A stretch of DNA of 64,000 nt from JACCTU01 sp963700495 (GTDB lineage Bacteria; Actinomycetota; Thermoleophilia; Gaiellales; Gaiellaceae): contig CAVOXT010000001.1 in NCBI GenBank assembly GCA_963700495.1, forward strand, positions 682,001 to 746,000, given 5' to 3'. The notes beneath the pieces are model-generated. The model ran no database searches and was not told the DNA's origin. It saw only the letters and a list, made by a program, of their open reading frames with translations. The position numbers and the translations under genes were made by a program. Numbering within the stretch: the first letter of the stretch is position 1; every line of letters starts with the position of its first letter. Shown one piece after another: positions 50,770-59,259 of this stretch.

Positions 50770-51789
50770 TTAGAAATGAAAATCCTGGAGCGCCTCGGCT
50801 GCGCGCCGGAAGAGCGCGGCGGCGGCCACGGCGTCCTTGCGAGCCGTCGCGGTCTCGCCCTGAGCGATCCAGACTGCCGCGCGTTCGCCGAGGGCAGCGC
50901 GCTCGAGCGTGTGTTCTGCCAACCCGAAGGCGTCGTCGGCCTCGTCGAGCTTGTTCTGCTCGAGTAGCGCGCGGCCGAGGACGAGCTGTGCGTTGCCGAG
51001 CTCGACGCGATGGTCGACGCGGCTTCCGATGAAGACAAGGGCTCGGCGCGCAAGCCGCTCCGCGTCCTCGAACTCGCCGGTGCGAAGCTGCACCTGAGCG
51101 AGCGAGGACACGGCGTATGCGGCCTCGACGTCGCGGCCGAGGTCAAGCAGGATCGCGAAGGACTCCTTGAGGTGGCTGCGTGCGTCTTCGGGCTTGCCGA
51201 GGAGGAACGCGAGGCCGCCGAGGTTGTTCAGGCAGCGACCGATCCCGAAGACGTCGCCAAGGTTGACGAAAAGCTCGCGGGCCTGTTCGGCGTAGAACTT
51301 TGCGAGGATCCACTGCCCTTCTCGCTCGGCGATGATTGACGCCTGCAGGGAAGCCTGCGCCAGCGTCGCGTCGTCTCCGAGTACTTCTGCGAGTTCGAGT
51401 GCACGCTCGACGTCGAAACGGGCGGCCGCCCAGTCGCGGTTGTGCCGGTGGCAGCGGGCGCGCCGCTCGAGCACGAGTGCGCGGAGCCGGTCGTCCGGCT
51501 GGGCGGTGCGGTTGCAGAGGTCGAGGGCAAGCGTGAGGAGCGAGGCGGCCTCGGCGACTGCGCCCGAGGCGAGCTTTGCGTCGCCGAGGTGGAAGAAGAG
51601 CGCGGCGCGTTCGGCGTCGGTCGCTTCGGGCTCATCGGCGAGCTGGCGGGCGCCTTCGAGCGCCGTCAGCGCCCCGTCGATCTCGCCACGGGCGATCCGA
51701 GCGGCGCCTTCGTCGATCACTGCGCGCAGCGCGCGACTCTCCTTGCGGGAGATGACAAGGTGAGCGCGCGGTGCCGCAGCGACAACCAT
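50770..51789 (-). CDS. Tetratricopeptide-repeat protein (Rap-like architecture)
   Basis: 339 residues made almost wholly of about seven to eight TPR-type helix pairs (ALTALEGARQLADEPEATDA, ALFFHLGDAKLASGAVAEAA, LNNLGGLAFLLGKPEDARSH, AQVQLRTGEFEDAERLARRA). A ~35-residue N-terminal helical cap precedes them and no HTH or enzymatic domain is present. Pure TPR proteins of this size that sit next to a small exported peptide gene and response regulators recall Rap phosphatases or inhibitors. It is read in the same direction as the upstream NarL regulator (88 bp gap) and the downstream peptide gene (19 bp). Confidence 0.8.
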   Translation of the reverse strand: MVVAAAPRAHLVISRKESRALRAVIDEGAARIARGEIDGALTALEGARQLADEPEATDAERAALFFHLGDAKLASGAVAEAASLLTLALDLCNRTAQPDDRLRALVLERRARCHRHNRDWAAARFDVERALELAEVLGDDATLAQASLQASIIAEREGQWILAKFYAEQARELFVNLGDVFGIGRCLNNLGGLAFLLGKPEDARSHLKESFAILLDLGRDVEAAYAVSSLAQVQLRTGEFEDAERLARRALVFIGSRVDHRVELGNAQLVLGRALLEQNKLDEADDAFGLAEHTLERAALGERAAVWIAQGETATARKDAVAAAALFRRAAEALQDFHF

Positions 51790-51876
51790 TACGTCTCATA
51801 TGCCTCGAAGTCGGCCGGACGGACACTCCCTGCTTGGGTCCCCACGAATCCCCGATTCGGGTGAAGGGTCCTCCGC

Positions 51877-52491
51877 CTAGGAGATCAGGCCGAGACGCAG
51901 GGCCTTGGCGACGGCTTCGGTCCGCGTCGCGGCTCCGAGTCGCACGCAGGCCTTGCGAACGTGCGTACGTACCGTCTCGCCGCTGATCTGGAGCCGCGCG
52001 CCGATCTGGTCGTTCGAGAGTCCCTCTGTGAGCAGTTCCAGCACGCTGCGTTCCCGATCGGTCAGAACGGGCTTGCCGGACTCGACGCCGACCGCGTACT
52101 GCGCGAGCGCCGGATCGAGGTATGTTCCGCCGTCGGCGACGGTCGAGAGCGCGCGTGAGAGGTCGACCAGCGGTGCTTCCTTGAGCAAGATGCCCGACGC
52201 ACCGGCGCCGAGCGCTCCGCGAACGAGCGCCTCGTCGGCGTCCGCCGTGTAGACGATCAGCCGGGTCTCCGGCGAAATGGTTCGCAGGCGCGTGAGCAGC
52301 TCGATTCCGGCCAGCCGCGGCATGCGGAAGTCGACGAGCGCGACGTCCGGCCGCAGCTGGTCAACGAGCGTGACCGCGCGTTCCCCGTCGGCAGCCGTGC
52401 CGACGACGTCCACGTCGTTGCCGGAGAGGAAGTCGGAGATTGCCTGCACGAGGGCCGGGTGGTCGTCCACGACGACGCAACGAATCGTCAA
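51877..52491 (-). CDS. NarL/FixJ-family response regulator
   Basis: 204 residues from TTG. Receiver with VVVDDHP, phosphoacceptor in VALVDFRMPRLAG, Lys in ILLKEAPLVDL; LuxR-type HTH at the end (LTDRERSVLELLTEGLSNDQI, ISGETVRTHVRKACVRLG). TTGA overlaps the stop of the membrane histidine kinase, so they are coupled. It is 50-60% similar by eye to the divergent regulator at 56571, suggesting a local duplication. Confidence 0.9.
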   Translation of the reverse strand: MTIRCVVVDDHPALVQAISDFLSGNDVDVVGTAADGERAVTLVDQLRPDVALVDFRMPRLAGIELLTRLRTISPETRLIVYTADADEALVRGALGAGASGILLKEAPLVDLSRALSTVADGGTYLDPALAQYAVGVESGKPVLTDRERSVLELLTEGLSNDQIGARLQISGETVRTHVRKACVRLGAATRTEAVAKALRLGLIS

Positions 52492-54113
52492 GACACGGCC
52501 TCTGCGTCGGCGTCACTCTTTGACGCCTCGAGCGGGAGCTCGAAGACGAAGTCCGTCCCCTGCTCGCGCGTCGCGTCGAGCAGGAACCGCCCACCGGCGA
52601 GAAGGACGCGCTCGCGCGCGACGAGCAGGCCGAGTCCGGCGGCGGTTGACTCCTCCGGTTGGACACCGGAGCCCGAGTCGCTCACGCGGCCTCGGAGAGT
52701 GTTGTCGTGGATCTTCAGGTCGACCTCGGCGGTCAGCGCGCCCGAGTGCTGCACGTTGGCGAGCGCCTCTTGGACGAGCCGGTAGGCGAGCGTCTCCGTC
52801 TCGAGCGGGAGCCGGTGCGGGAAGGGCGAGACCCGAACGTCGATCCCACGCTCACGCAGGTCGTCGGCGGCGACGTCGATCGCAGGCCCGAGCCCCTGGC
52901 TGTTCAGGATCGCGGGGTGGAGCTCGACGAGCAGGCGGCGGATCGACGTCGTGATCTCGCTCGTGTCGCCGGCGAGCTCGCGCAGGCGTTCGAGCTCGCT
53001 CTTCTGGGCCTCGAGCTCCAGCCGGAACCCGAGTGCAGTGAGCTGCTGTACGACGTCGTCGTGGAGGAGGTCGGCGATTCGACGTGAGCTTCGCTCCTGC
53101 GCGTTCACCAGCTCGACGAAGAAACGATCGCGCGAAGTCTGCGCGTCGGCCAGCGCCTGCTGCGCCGTGACGAGTGCGCTGTGCTGGCGCGTCTGCGTAC
53201 GCGCGACGGCCATGGCGCGACTTGCGGAGAGCAGGAGCAGCACACCGAGCGCCAAAGAGTCGGGGCGCTGGACCCCGTTCAGCACGATCTCGCGCAGCGC
53301 GTAGAGCATCGCGACGCTCCCGAGGAGCGCGGAGACGACGATCGAGGGCGCGAACACCGGGACGCGCACGTCAATTCTGGGCCAGCTGCGCGGCAGGATC
53401 GTGGCGACGGCGATGCCCGCGAACGCGAGCGTCCAGCCCGGGTCGAAGATCGACGTGTACGACTCGTCGAGCGCGTCCAGCGCGAAGGCCGTGTCGGCGA
53501 CCGCGAGTCCGAGCAGGCCGAGGCCGATCAGGGTGACGCGTCCGCGCTCGTCCCAGCCGTCGAGCAGCAGGCCCGCTGCAACGACGGTGACGATCGCGAG
53601 CTCGCCGATCGGGTAGGCGAGTCCGACCGCGAGCTCGAGGCCCGACGAGCTTGACTCGAGGATGGGCTTGATCGACAGCTCGAACGAGACGACCGTGGCC
53701 GCAGCGGTTGCGAGCATCACGTCGAAGATCGCGCCACCTGACCACTGCCGTCGCCGTCTCGGCCAGAGCGCGATGCCCGCCGCGAGAAGCGGCAACGCCG
53801 CCAGGTAGGGGACGTCCGCGAACGACGGGAAGGGGGCCTCGACGCCGGCAAGTACGTAGACAGTCCAGACCAGCTGGCCGAGGGACCACGCCGCCGACCC
53901 CAGGCCGAGAAGCGCGAAGGACAGGCGCGACCGGCGCTGCCGGGGATCCCGGGCTGCAGCGAACGCCGCAGCCGCCGCGACCGCGGAGACGGCGATCCAG
54001 CCGATGTTCTCGGCGTCGACGGCGTGCGGGAGCCCGGCATAGATGCCGAGCCAGGCGGCGCACCAAAACGCCGCGCTCGCGCCGAGCGCGAGGAGGATCG
54101 GCTTCCTACGCAG
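52488..54113 (-). CDS. Membrane histidine kinase of the NarX/DesK type (HisKA_3)
   Basis: 541 residues from a proposed CTG start (GAGG six bases upstream). The only standard start in frame, ATG 54221, would add 36 low-complexity residues and overlap the upstream receiver gene by 116 bp. About eight membrane helices fill the first half (AAFWCAAWLGIYAGL, FALLGLGSAAWSLGQLVW ...). The kinase part has the phosphoacceptor helix RRIADLLHDDVVQQLTALGF and an HATPase with LVQEALANVQHSGA and DSGSGV. Coupled to the NarL regulator downstream. Confidence 0.82.
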   Translation of the reverse strand: MRRKPILLALGASAAFWCAAWLGIYAGLPHAVDAENIGWIAVSAVAAAAAFAAARDPRQRRSRLSFALLGLGSAAWSLGQLVWTVYVLAGVEAPFPSFADVPYLAALPLLAAGIALWPRRRRQWSGGAIFDVMLATAAATVVSFELSIKPILESSSSGLELAVGLAYPIGELAIVTVVAAGLLLDGWDERGRVTLIGLGLLGLAVADTAFALDALDESYTSIFDPGWTLAFAGIAVATILPRSWPRIDVRVPVFAPSIVVSALLGSVAMLYALREIVLNGVQRPDSLALGVLLLLSASRAMAVARTQTRQHSALVTAQQALADAQTSRDRFFVELVNAQERSSRRIADLLHDDVVQQLTALGFRLELEAQKSELERLRELAGDTSEITTSIRRLLVELHPAILNSQGLGPAIDVAADDLRERGIDVRVSPFPHRLPLETETLAYRLVQEALANVQHSGALTAEVDLKIHDNTLRGRVSDSGSGVQPEESTAAGLGLLVARERVLLAGGRFLLDATREQGTDFVFELPLEASKSDADAEAVS

Positions 54114-54471
54114 CGCTGACCTCGCGCACGCGATCGACGAGCTCGGTTCCGAAGATGCCCTTGAGGTAGAAGCCGTCGGCGCCTGCCGCCCGGCCGGCCA
54201 CTGCGAGCTCGTCCTCCTCATAGGCCGTGAGCAGGATCACGCCGGTTGTCGGACTCGACTCCTTGATCAGCCGAGTCGCCTCGATCCCGTCGAGCTCCGG
54301 CATTCGAATGTCCATGACGACCACGTCTGGGTTGGTCGAGCGGGAGACCTCTACCGCCTGGGCGCCGTTCTCCGCCTGGCCGACGATCTCGATCCCTTCC
54401 TGGGCGTCGAGGAAGTCGGCAAGACCGAGACGGACTGCGGGGTGGTCGTCGACGACGACGACACGAATCAT
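54106..54471 (-). CDS. Stand-alone receiver domain (NarL-type receiver without HTH)
   Basis: 121 residues: VVVVDDHPAVRLGLADFLDA, phosphoacceptor Asp in DVVVMDIRMPELDG, Thr in LLTAYEEDE, Lys in FYLKGIFG. It stops where the HTH would begin. It lies between the two kinases of the cluster and probably relays phosphate between them or to the NarL regulators. A GGAGGT site precedes the ATG. Confidence 0.88.
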   Translation of the reverse strand: MIRVVVVDDHPAVRLGLADFLDAQEGIEIVGQAENGAQAVEVSRSTNPDVVVMDIRMPELDGIEATRLIKESSPTTGVILLTAYEEDELAVAGRAAGADGFYLKGIFGTELVDRVREVSAA

Positions 54472-54511
54472 TGGTGTACCTCCTGGTGGAACGTGCGGAG
54501 ACGGGTCAGCA

Positions 54512-56455
54512 TCAGGACGCCTCTTCGGTCGCGAGCGGAAGGCTCAAGCGGAACGACGCGCCCTCGCCCGGCGTCGAGTCCACGACGAGGCTGCCGTCGT
54601 GTGCCTGAGCGATCCCGAGGCTGACGGACAGGCCGAGGCCCGTGCCGCCGACTTCCCGGCGGGTCGTGAAGAAGGGCTCGAAGATTCGTGCTGCGACTTC
54701 AGCGGAGATACCGGGGCCCGTGTCACGGACCTCGGCCCACGCGACGCCGGCGTCGCGGCCGACCTCGACCGTGATCGTGCCACCGTCGGCCTCGAGCACG
54801 TGCTTCGCGTTCGAGATCAGGTTGACGAGGATCTGCTTGAGCTGGTTCGTGCTTGCTTCGACGAGGACGTCGGTGTCGGGGTATCGCTCGACGATCTCGA
54901 CCTGCTTCGCGGCATTTGTCCGTCGCATCAGATCGACGGTCTGCGCAGCGATGTCCGCGAGCGACACGACGAAGCGCTCGTCGGAGCGGTCGCGCGCGAA
55001 GTCGAGCATTGCCCGCACGATCTCCTTGATCTCGAGCGCCGTGCTCTGGATCAGCTCGAGGCGCCCCTGGGCCTTCGTCCCGGGCTCGGCATCGAGCAGG
55101 AGGAGCTCGGCGAGGCCCAGGATCGCGAACAGCGGGTTGTTGATCTCGTGGGCGACTCCCGCGGCGAGCTCACCGATCGAGGCGAGCTTGCCGCTCTGGA
55201 CCAGCTGCTGCTCGAAGGCGCGACGCTCGCTCTGGTCGGCGATCAGGACGACCGCCGCGTTCGGACGACCCTCGGGGTCCCGCACGAGCACCCTCGTCAG
55301 CTCGGCCGGGACCAGCTCTCCGTTCTTCCGTCGAAAAATCCGCTCGTACCTCGTGATGCGACCGTCTTCGCTTGCCGGCAAGATCTCGTACTCGGTGCTC
55401 CACCATGGGTACGGCGGCCTCGCGCCGACGGCCTCGTCCGCCTCGTAGCCGAGCAGGTCGACGAAGGACTGGTTGACGCGACGGATCTCGTAGGTCTCCG
55501 GGTCGGCGACGGCGACGGCGATCGGCAACGCCTCAAAGAGACGCTCGAGGAACTGGTGCGTCACGAACTGCTCGTCTTGGGCTTCGGTCACGTCTCGGAA
55601 GCTCGTCACGGTCGCGAACGTGGATCCGTCCACGTCGGCCACCGGGGCGATTCGGCCTTCGTGGATCCGCTCGACGCCGTCGTAGCGCCGCACCCGGACG
55701 ATGTAGCTCTGCTCCTCGCCTGTCCGCGTCGCGCGCTTGAGCGGCGTGTCGCTCGCCGGGATCAACGTGCCGTCCAGCTCGCGGAGTGCCATGTGCTCGA
55801 TTGCATCCCCGGAGGCCGCAAGCAGCTCGCGCGCGGCCTCGTTGAGAACCGCCCCCGCTTTGAAGCGGACGACGAGCCCGTCGGGCACCGCCTCGAACAC
55901 CGCCCGAAGGCGTGCGTCGTCCCGGGCGCGCGTCCGCTCGGCCTCCGCCCGAAAGGCGACGCTGCTCAGGCGGCCGAGCAGGCGCAGCTTCGAGATTGCG
56001 AGCTCGGAGGCCTCCGCACCGGCCGGCACGTCCCAGCTCGCTTGGAAGCTGACCGTGGGAAGGCCCGCCTGGCTGAGAGGTACGCAGAGTGTCCCTACGG
56101 CGAACGCGCGCTCCGCGATCTCCGCCGGCGGTCCCTCCAGGTGCTCGGGACCGACGACGAATGCGATGTCCTGCGCGATCAGCGACGAGGTGAGCTTGTT
56201 CGGCGAGACGCGAAATCCGTGGCCGGAGTGCCCGCCGGAGCTCGCCGCAACGGTCGCGGCCCGGAAGCCTGCGTCCCACTGGAGAATTGACACGCGGTCG
56301 GCGAAGGTGAGCGCCCGTGCAGACGCGGCGAGCGCTTCCAGAGCTTCGTCGAGCGTCTGCGCCTCGTTGACCGCGAGGGCTGCGTCGACGAGCTGGTGTT
56401 CGGCGCGCGGGATCCGCTCCTGGGGGGTGCCAAATGCCGCAGCAGATGTGGCCAC
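54512..56455 (-). CDS. Cytoplasmic GAF-PAS-PAS histidine kinase
   Basis: 647 residues from GTG. A GAF domain (~residues 20-175: LDEALEALAASARALTFADR, GTLCVPLSQAGLPTVSF), a first PAS domain (AVFEAVPDGLVVRF ...), a second PAS/PAC domain (EALPIAVAVADPETYEIRRV, FRRKNGELVPAELTRV), then HisKA with the phosphoacceptor in ELAAGVAHEINNPLFAILGL and a complete HATPase (NLISNAKHVLEADGG, DTGPGISAEV, GGTGLGLSVS). No membrane helix, so it senses an internal signal such as redox or a small ligand. First gene of the leftward signalling operon; it diverges from the NarL gene at 56571. Confidence 0.9.
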   Translation of the reverse strand: MATSAAAFGTPQERIPRAEHQLVDAALAVNEAQTLDEALEALAASARALTFADRVSILQWDAGFRAATVAASSGGHSGHGFRVSPNKLTSSLIAQDIAFVVGPEHLEGPPAEIAERAFAVGTLCVPLSQAGLPTVSFQASWDVPAGAEASELAISKLRLLGRLSSVAFRAEAERTRARDDARLRAVFEAVPDGLVVRFKAGAVLNEAARELLAASGDAIEHMALRELDGTLIPASDTPLKRATRTGEEQSYIVRVRRYDGVERIHEGRIAPVADVDGSTFATVTSFRDVTEAQDEQFVTHQFLERLFEALPIAVAVADPETYEIRRVNQSFVDLLGYEADEAVGARPPYPWWSTEYEILPASEDGRITRYERIFRRKNGELVPAELTRVLVRDPEGRPNAAVVLIADQSERRAFEQQLVQSGKLASIGELAAGVAHEINNPLFAILGLAELLLLDAEPGTKAQGRLELIQSTALEIKEIVRAMLDFARDRSDERFVVSLADIAAQTVDLMRRTNAAKQVEIVERYPDTDVLVEASTNQLKQILVNLISNAKHVLEADGGTITVEVGRDAGVAWAEVRDTGPGISAEVAARIFEPFFTTRREVGGTGLGLSVSLGIAQAHDGSLVVDSTPGEGASFRLSLPLATEEAS

Positions 56456-56570
56456 ATGGTCAGTATCGACCCGGGTCGGAGAGTTCAGGATCCTCCGATT
56501 CGTGCGCCGGCATGCCCCGTTTGGGGGATGAAATGGGTTAGCCAGGCCGATTGCAGGCAATACCGAACTG

Positions 56571-57206
56571 ATGACTGCGGTAAACGGCCAGGTGAACTGT
56601 CTCGTGGCCGACGACCATCCCGCGCTTCGGCGAGCGGTCACGGAGCTCTTGCAGTCGAAAGGCGTGCAGGTGATCGGCGAGGCGTCGGACGGGGAGGAGG
56701 CACTCGCGAAGATCAAGGCGCGCAAGCCGGACGTCGCGCTCGTCGACATCCGCATGCCGCGCCTCTCCGGCGTCGAGGTCGCGCGGCGGGCGTCGCGGTC
56801 GACGCCGTCGACGGCGATCATCCTCTACAGCGGCTACGGCGACCAGGCGCTCCTGTTGGAGGCCCTCGACGCCGGCGCGCGCGGCTTCGTGCTCAAGGAA
56901 GCGCCGCTGATCGACCTGCACCGCGCGATCGAGACGGTCGCGGCCGGTGGGGTGTACGTCGATCCCGTGCTCGCCGGGGCGCTCGCAACCGCCGCGGTGG
57001 ACTCGAAGCTTCCGTCGCTCACTCAGCGTGAGCGCGACGTGCTGCGCCTGCTGGCGGACGGCAACTCGAATGAGCAGGTCGGCAAGGAGCTCTTCATCTC
57101 GCCGGAGACCGTGCGGACGCACGTACGAAAGGCGATGCGAAAGCTTGAGGCGGACACGAGGACGGAAGCCGTGGCCAAGGCGCTGCGTCAGCAGCTGATC
57201 GCCTAG
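56571..57206 (+). CDS. NarL/FixJ-family response regulator
   Basis: 211 residues. Receiver (LVADDHPALRRAVTELL, DVALVDIRMPRLSGVEV, GFVLKEAPLIDLHRAIE) and LuxR-type HTH (LTQRERDVLRLLADGNSNEQV, SPETVRTHVRKAMRKLEADT). It shares long runs with the regulator at 51877, including the KEAPL-DL-RA segment and the final TRTEAVAKALR, so both probably recognise related DNA sites. It is transcribed away from the GAF-PAS kinase, with a 115 bp shared control region. Confidence 0.92.
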   Translation: MTAVNGQVNCLVADDHPALRRAVTELLQSKGVQVIGEASDGEEALAKIKARKPDVALVDIRMPRLSGVEVARRASRSTPSTAIILYSGYGDQALLLEALDAGARGFVLKEAPLIDLHRAIETVAAGGVYVDPVLAGALATAAVDSKLPSLTQRERDVLRLLADGNSNEQVGKELFISPETVRTHVRKAMRKLEADTRTEAVAKALRQQLIA

Positions 57207-57790
57207 TGGATGCTGCTGGCGATGATTGGGTTCTTCATCGCGAGCAGCCCGGTGATCAGGGCGCGGAAGCGCGCCGGCCGCATCGCCGCTGACTCGTCGG
57301 TCTGCGAGCTGGGCCGGTAGCTGTTGTTCTTGGAGGGCCAGAAGGACCAGACGAGGGTGGAGGCGAAGCGCTCGCAGCCGTAGTCGGAGTGGCCGAAGCC
57401 GCTGACGCCGTAGCACCAGTCTTTGCCGCCGAGCTCGCCGAGGAGGCGGGTCCGGGTGGTTGCGTTGAAGAGGAAGAAGTCGACCTGGTGGGCGTACTCG
57501 TCCTGGATCGGGGCCCAGGCGAAGCGGGCGGAGTCGACGAGGCGCGAGTCGAGCCAGATGTTGCCGCCCGTGGCGTGGGTGGTCGTGTCGGGGCGGATGT
57601 GGATCGTGATCCTGGCGGGGACGACGCTCCAGTCGAAGGCGCTTGCCTCGAGGGCTGCCTTCACGTTGGTCTGCTGAGCGGCGGTGGCCCCGTCGAACCT
57701 GTAGTTGCCGCCTTTGGCGAGCGCGGTGGCGGGAAGCGCCAGACTCACAAGGAGAGCCAGGAGAAAGGTGAGAAGGGTGATCCGCCGCAT
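57203..57790 (-). CDS. Secreted protein with a degenerate HExxH-like motif
   Basis: 195 residues: ATG, signal peptide (RRITLLTFLLALLVSLALPA ending near ALAKG), then a compact domain with GNYRFDGATAAQQTNVKAAL, VPARITIHI, IWLDSRLVDSARFAWAPIQ, DEYAHQVDFFL and KDWCYGVSGFGHSDYGCERFA. The EYAHQ block resembles a zinc-protease HExxH in which the first His is Asp. Two Cys could form a disulfide. Similar proteins recur in Thermoleophilia; no function is assigned. It ends over the last bases of the NarL gene, tail to tail. Confidence 0.75.
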   Translation of the reverse strand: MRRITLLTFLLALLVSLALPATALAKGGNYRFDGATAAQQTNVKAALEASAFDWSVVPARITIHIRPDTTTHATGGNIWLDSRLVDSARFAWAPIQDEYAHQVDFFLFNATTRTRLLGELGGKDWCYGVSGFGHSDYGCERFASTLVWSFWPSKNNSYRPSSQTDESAAMRPARFRALITGLLAMKNPIIASSIH

Positions 57791-57869
57791 ACCTCTAGGG
57801 TCGGCCGCCGGAGACCCCGCGGGGATTGACGCTCCGCACCCGCGAGGCTCGCCGATACGGGTGACGCTG

Positions 57870-58550
57870 CTACCCGGAGAGCAGGGCGGCAGGCAGCTCT
57901 GAGAGCCGTGCGAGGACGATGTCGGCCTCCTCGAGCTCTCGGGGGCCGTACTCCCCACTCGCGACGGCAATCGCCCGGATTCCGGCGGCTCGAGCTCCCT
58001 CGATGTCCCGCGGGGTGTCCCCGACGAGCACGGTCTGGTGGGCAGCTCGCCCTTCGGCTCGGGCCCGGGCGAGCGCGATCAGGTCGGCGCGAGCCTCGGC
58101 CTCGCAGCCGAACGCGCCGCCGCCCGGAGGGAAGAACCGTGTGAGCCCCAGCCGCTCCATCCGAGCCCGGGCGACCGGTTCGGGGTTTCCGGTCAGGAGG
58201 GCGAGCTCGTGGTCGCGCTCGAGCGCGCCGAGCGTCTCGATCGCCTCCGGGGCGCGCTCCCAGTGCGGAGTCGGAGTTGCCCCGAGGAGCGCGACGTAGC
58301 GCTCGGCGAAGAGGTCGCACCAGCGTCGGAGCCCGGGGTCGATCCGATCCCGCCCGAGGCCCTCGCCGAGCAGCAGGTGGCGCAGGCCCTCCATCGCCGT
58401 CTCACCGGGACGGTGGTCGGCCCGGGCAAAGCTCTCCTCGGTCAACTCGTGGCCCCAAACTTCGAAAACGCTCAGGACGAGCGCGTCGAGATAGACCGCG
58501 TCGGGTGTCAGGAAGAGTGTGCCGTCGACGTCGAAGAGAACGAGGCTCAG
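57870..58550 (-). CDS. HAD-superfamily hydrolase (phosphoglycolate phosphatase-like) at the end of the trp operon
   Basis: 226 residues. Motif I LVLFDVDGTLFLTPDAV, helical cap, motif II ELALLTGNPEPVARARM, motif III Lys/Arg region and motif IV VLVGDTPRDIEGARAAG. No ATG, GTG or TTG exists in frame before motif I; the CTG at 58550 overlaps the trpA stop as CTGA and is the likely start. The substrate is a phosphate ester; the operon position suggests a housekeeping link to tryptophan metabolism, for example removing a side product, but this is a guess. Confidence 0.82.
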   Translation of the reverse strand: MSLVLFDVDGTLFLTPDAVYLDALVLSVFEVWGHELTEESFARADHRPGETAMEGLRHLLLGEGLGRDRIDPGLRRWCDLFAERYVALLGATPTPHWERAPEAIETLGALERDHELALLTGNPEPVARARMERLGLTRFFPPGGGAFGCEAEARADLIALARARAEGRAAHQTVLVGDTPRDIEGARAAGIRAIAVASGEYGPRELEEADIVLARLSELPAALLSG

Positions 58551-59257
58551 ACGGCGACCGTAGCGTCGAGCGCGGATCGCAGCGACGCCACGTAGTCGCG
58601 AAGTGCGCCCGGCCCGCCCTCGGCCGCCCTGACCGCCGCGGAGCCGACCACGATCCCGTCGCACAGGTCTGCGGCAGCGCGGGCGTGCGCCGGCGTCGAG
58701 ATCCCGAAGCCGGCGTAGAGGGGCGTGTCGGTCGCGGAGCGCGCGCGCTCGACGAGTCCGGCAAGAGCGGGCGAGAGCTCCTCGCGGGTACCCGTCGTGC
58801 CGGTCAGGGTGACGAGGTAGAGCCACCCGTCGGTCGAATCGGCTGCGAGCCGGATCCTCTCGTCCGTCGAGGTGGGCGCGACGAGCTGCACGCGCCGGAG
58901 CTCCGGCATCGCGTCGGCCGGAAGGTCGGCGACGATCAGCGAGTCGGCGCCCGCGCTGCGGGCATCCTCGGCGAAGCGCTTCCAGCCGTACGCCTCGAGC
59001 AGCGAGGAGTACGTCATCGGTACGAGCGGGACCGCGACCAGGTCGCGGGTTCGGGCAAGGCACTCGAGGCACGCGCCCGTCCGCATGCCCTGCGCCAGGG
59101 CGCGCTCTGCGACCGCGCGGATCACGGGCCCGTCGGCGAGCGGGTCGGAGAACGGGAAGCCGAGCTCGACGAGGTCGGCGCCGCCCTCCACCGCTGCCGC
59201 GGCGAGCTCCGGCGTATCGGGGCCGCACATCAGGTAGATCGCGAGCGTCTTCGCCAT
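58547..59257 (-). CDS. trpA: Tryptophan synthase alpha chain
   Basis: 236 residues, slightly short because the usual first helix is missing. Catalytic Glu31 in LVELGFPFSDPLADGP, the catalytic Asp loop MTYSSLLEAYG with LIVADLP, and the phosphate site GFGISTPAHARA plus GIVVGSAAV. It cleaves indole-3-glycerol phosphate and passes indole to TrpB. ATG follows the stop of the acetyltransferase by 2 bp. Confidence 0.95.
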   Translation of the reverse strand: MAKTLAIYLMCGPDTPELAAAAVEGGADLVELGFPFSDPLADGPVIRAVAERALAQGMRTGACLECLARTRDLVAVPLVPMTYSSLLEAYGWKRFAEDARSAGADSLIVADLPADAMPELRRVQLVAPTSTDERIRLAADSTDGWLYLVTLTGTTGTREELSPALAGLVERARSATDTPLYAGFGISTPAHARAAADLCDGIVVGSAAVRAAEGGPGALRDYVASLRSALDATVAV

Positions 59258-59259
59258 CG

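Noticed and set aside
54114..54221. ATG start of the membrane histidine kinase at 54221
   Set aside because: It would add 36 Ser/Arg-rich residues that are only the shifted-frame reading of the upstream receiver gene; CTG 54113 has a proper GAGG spacing.
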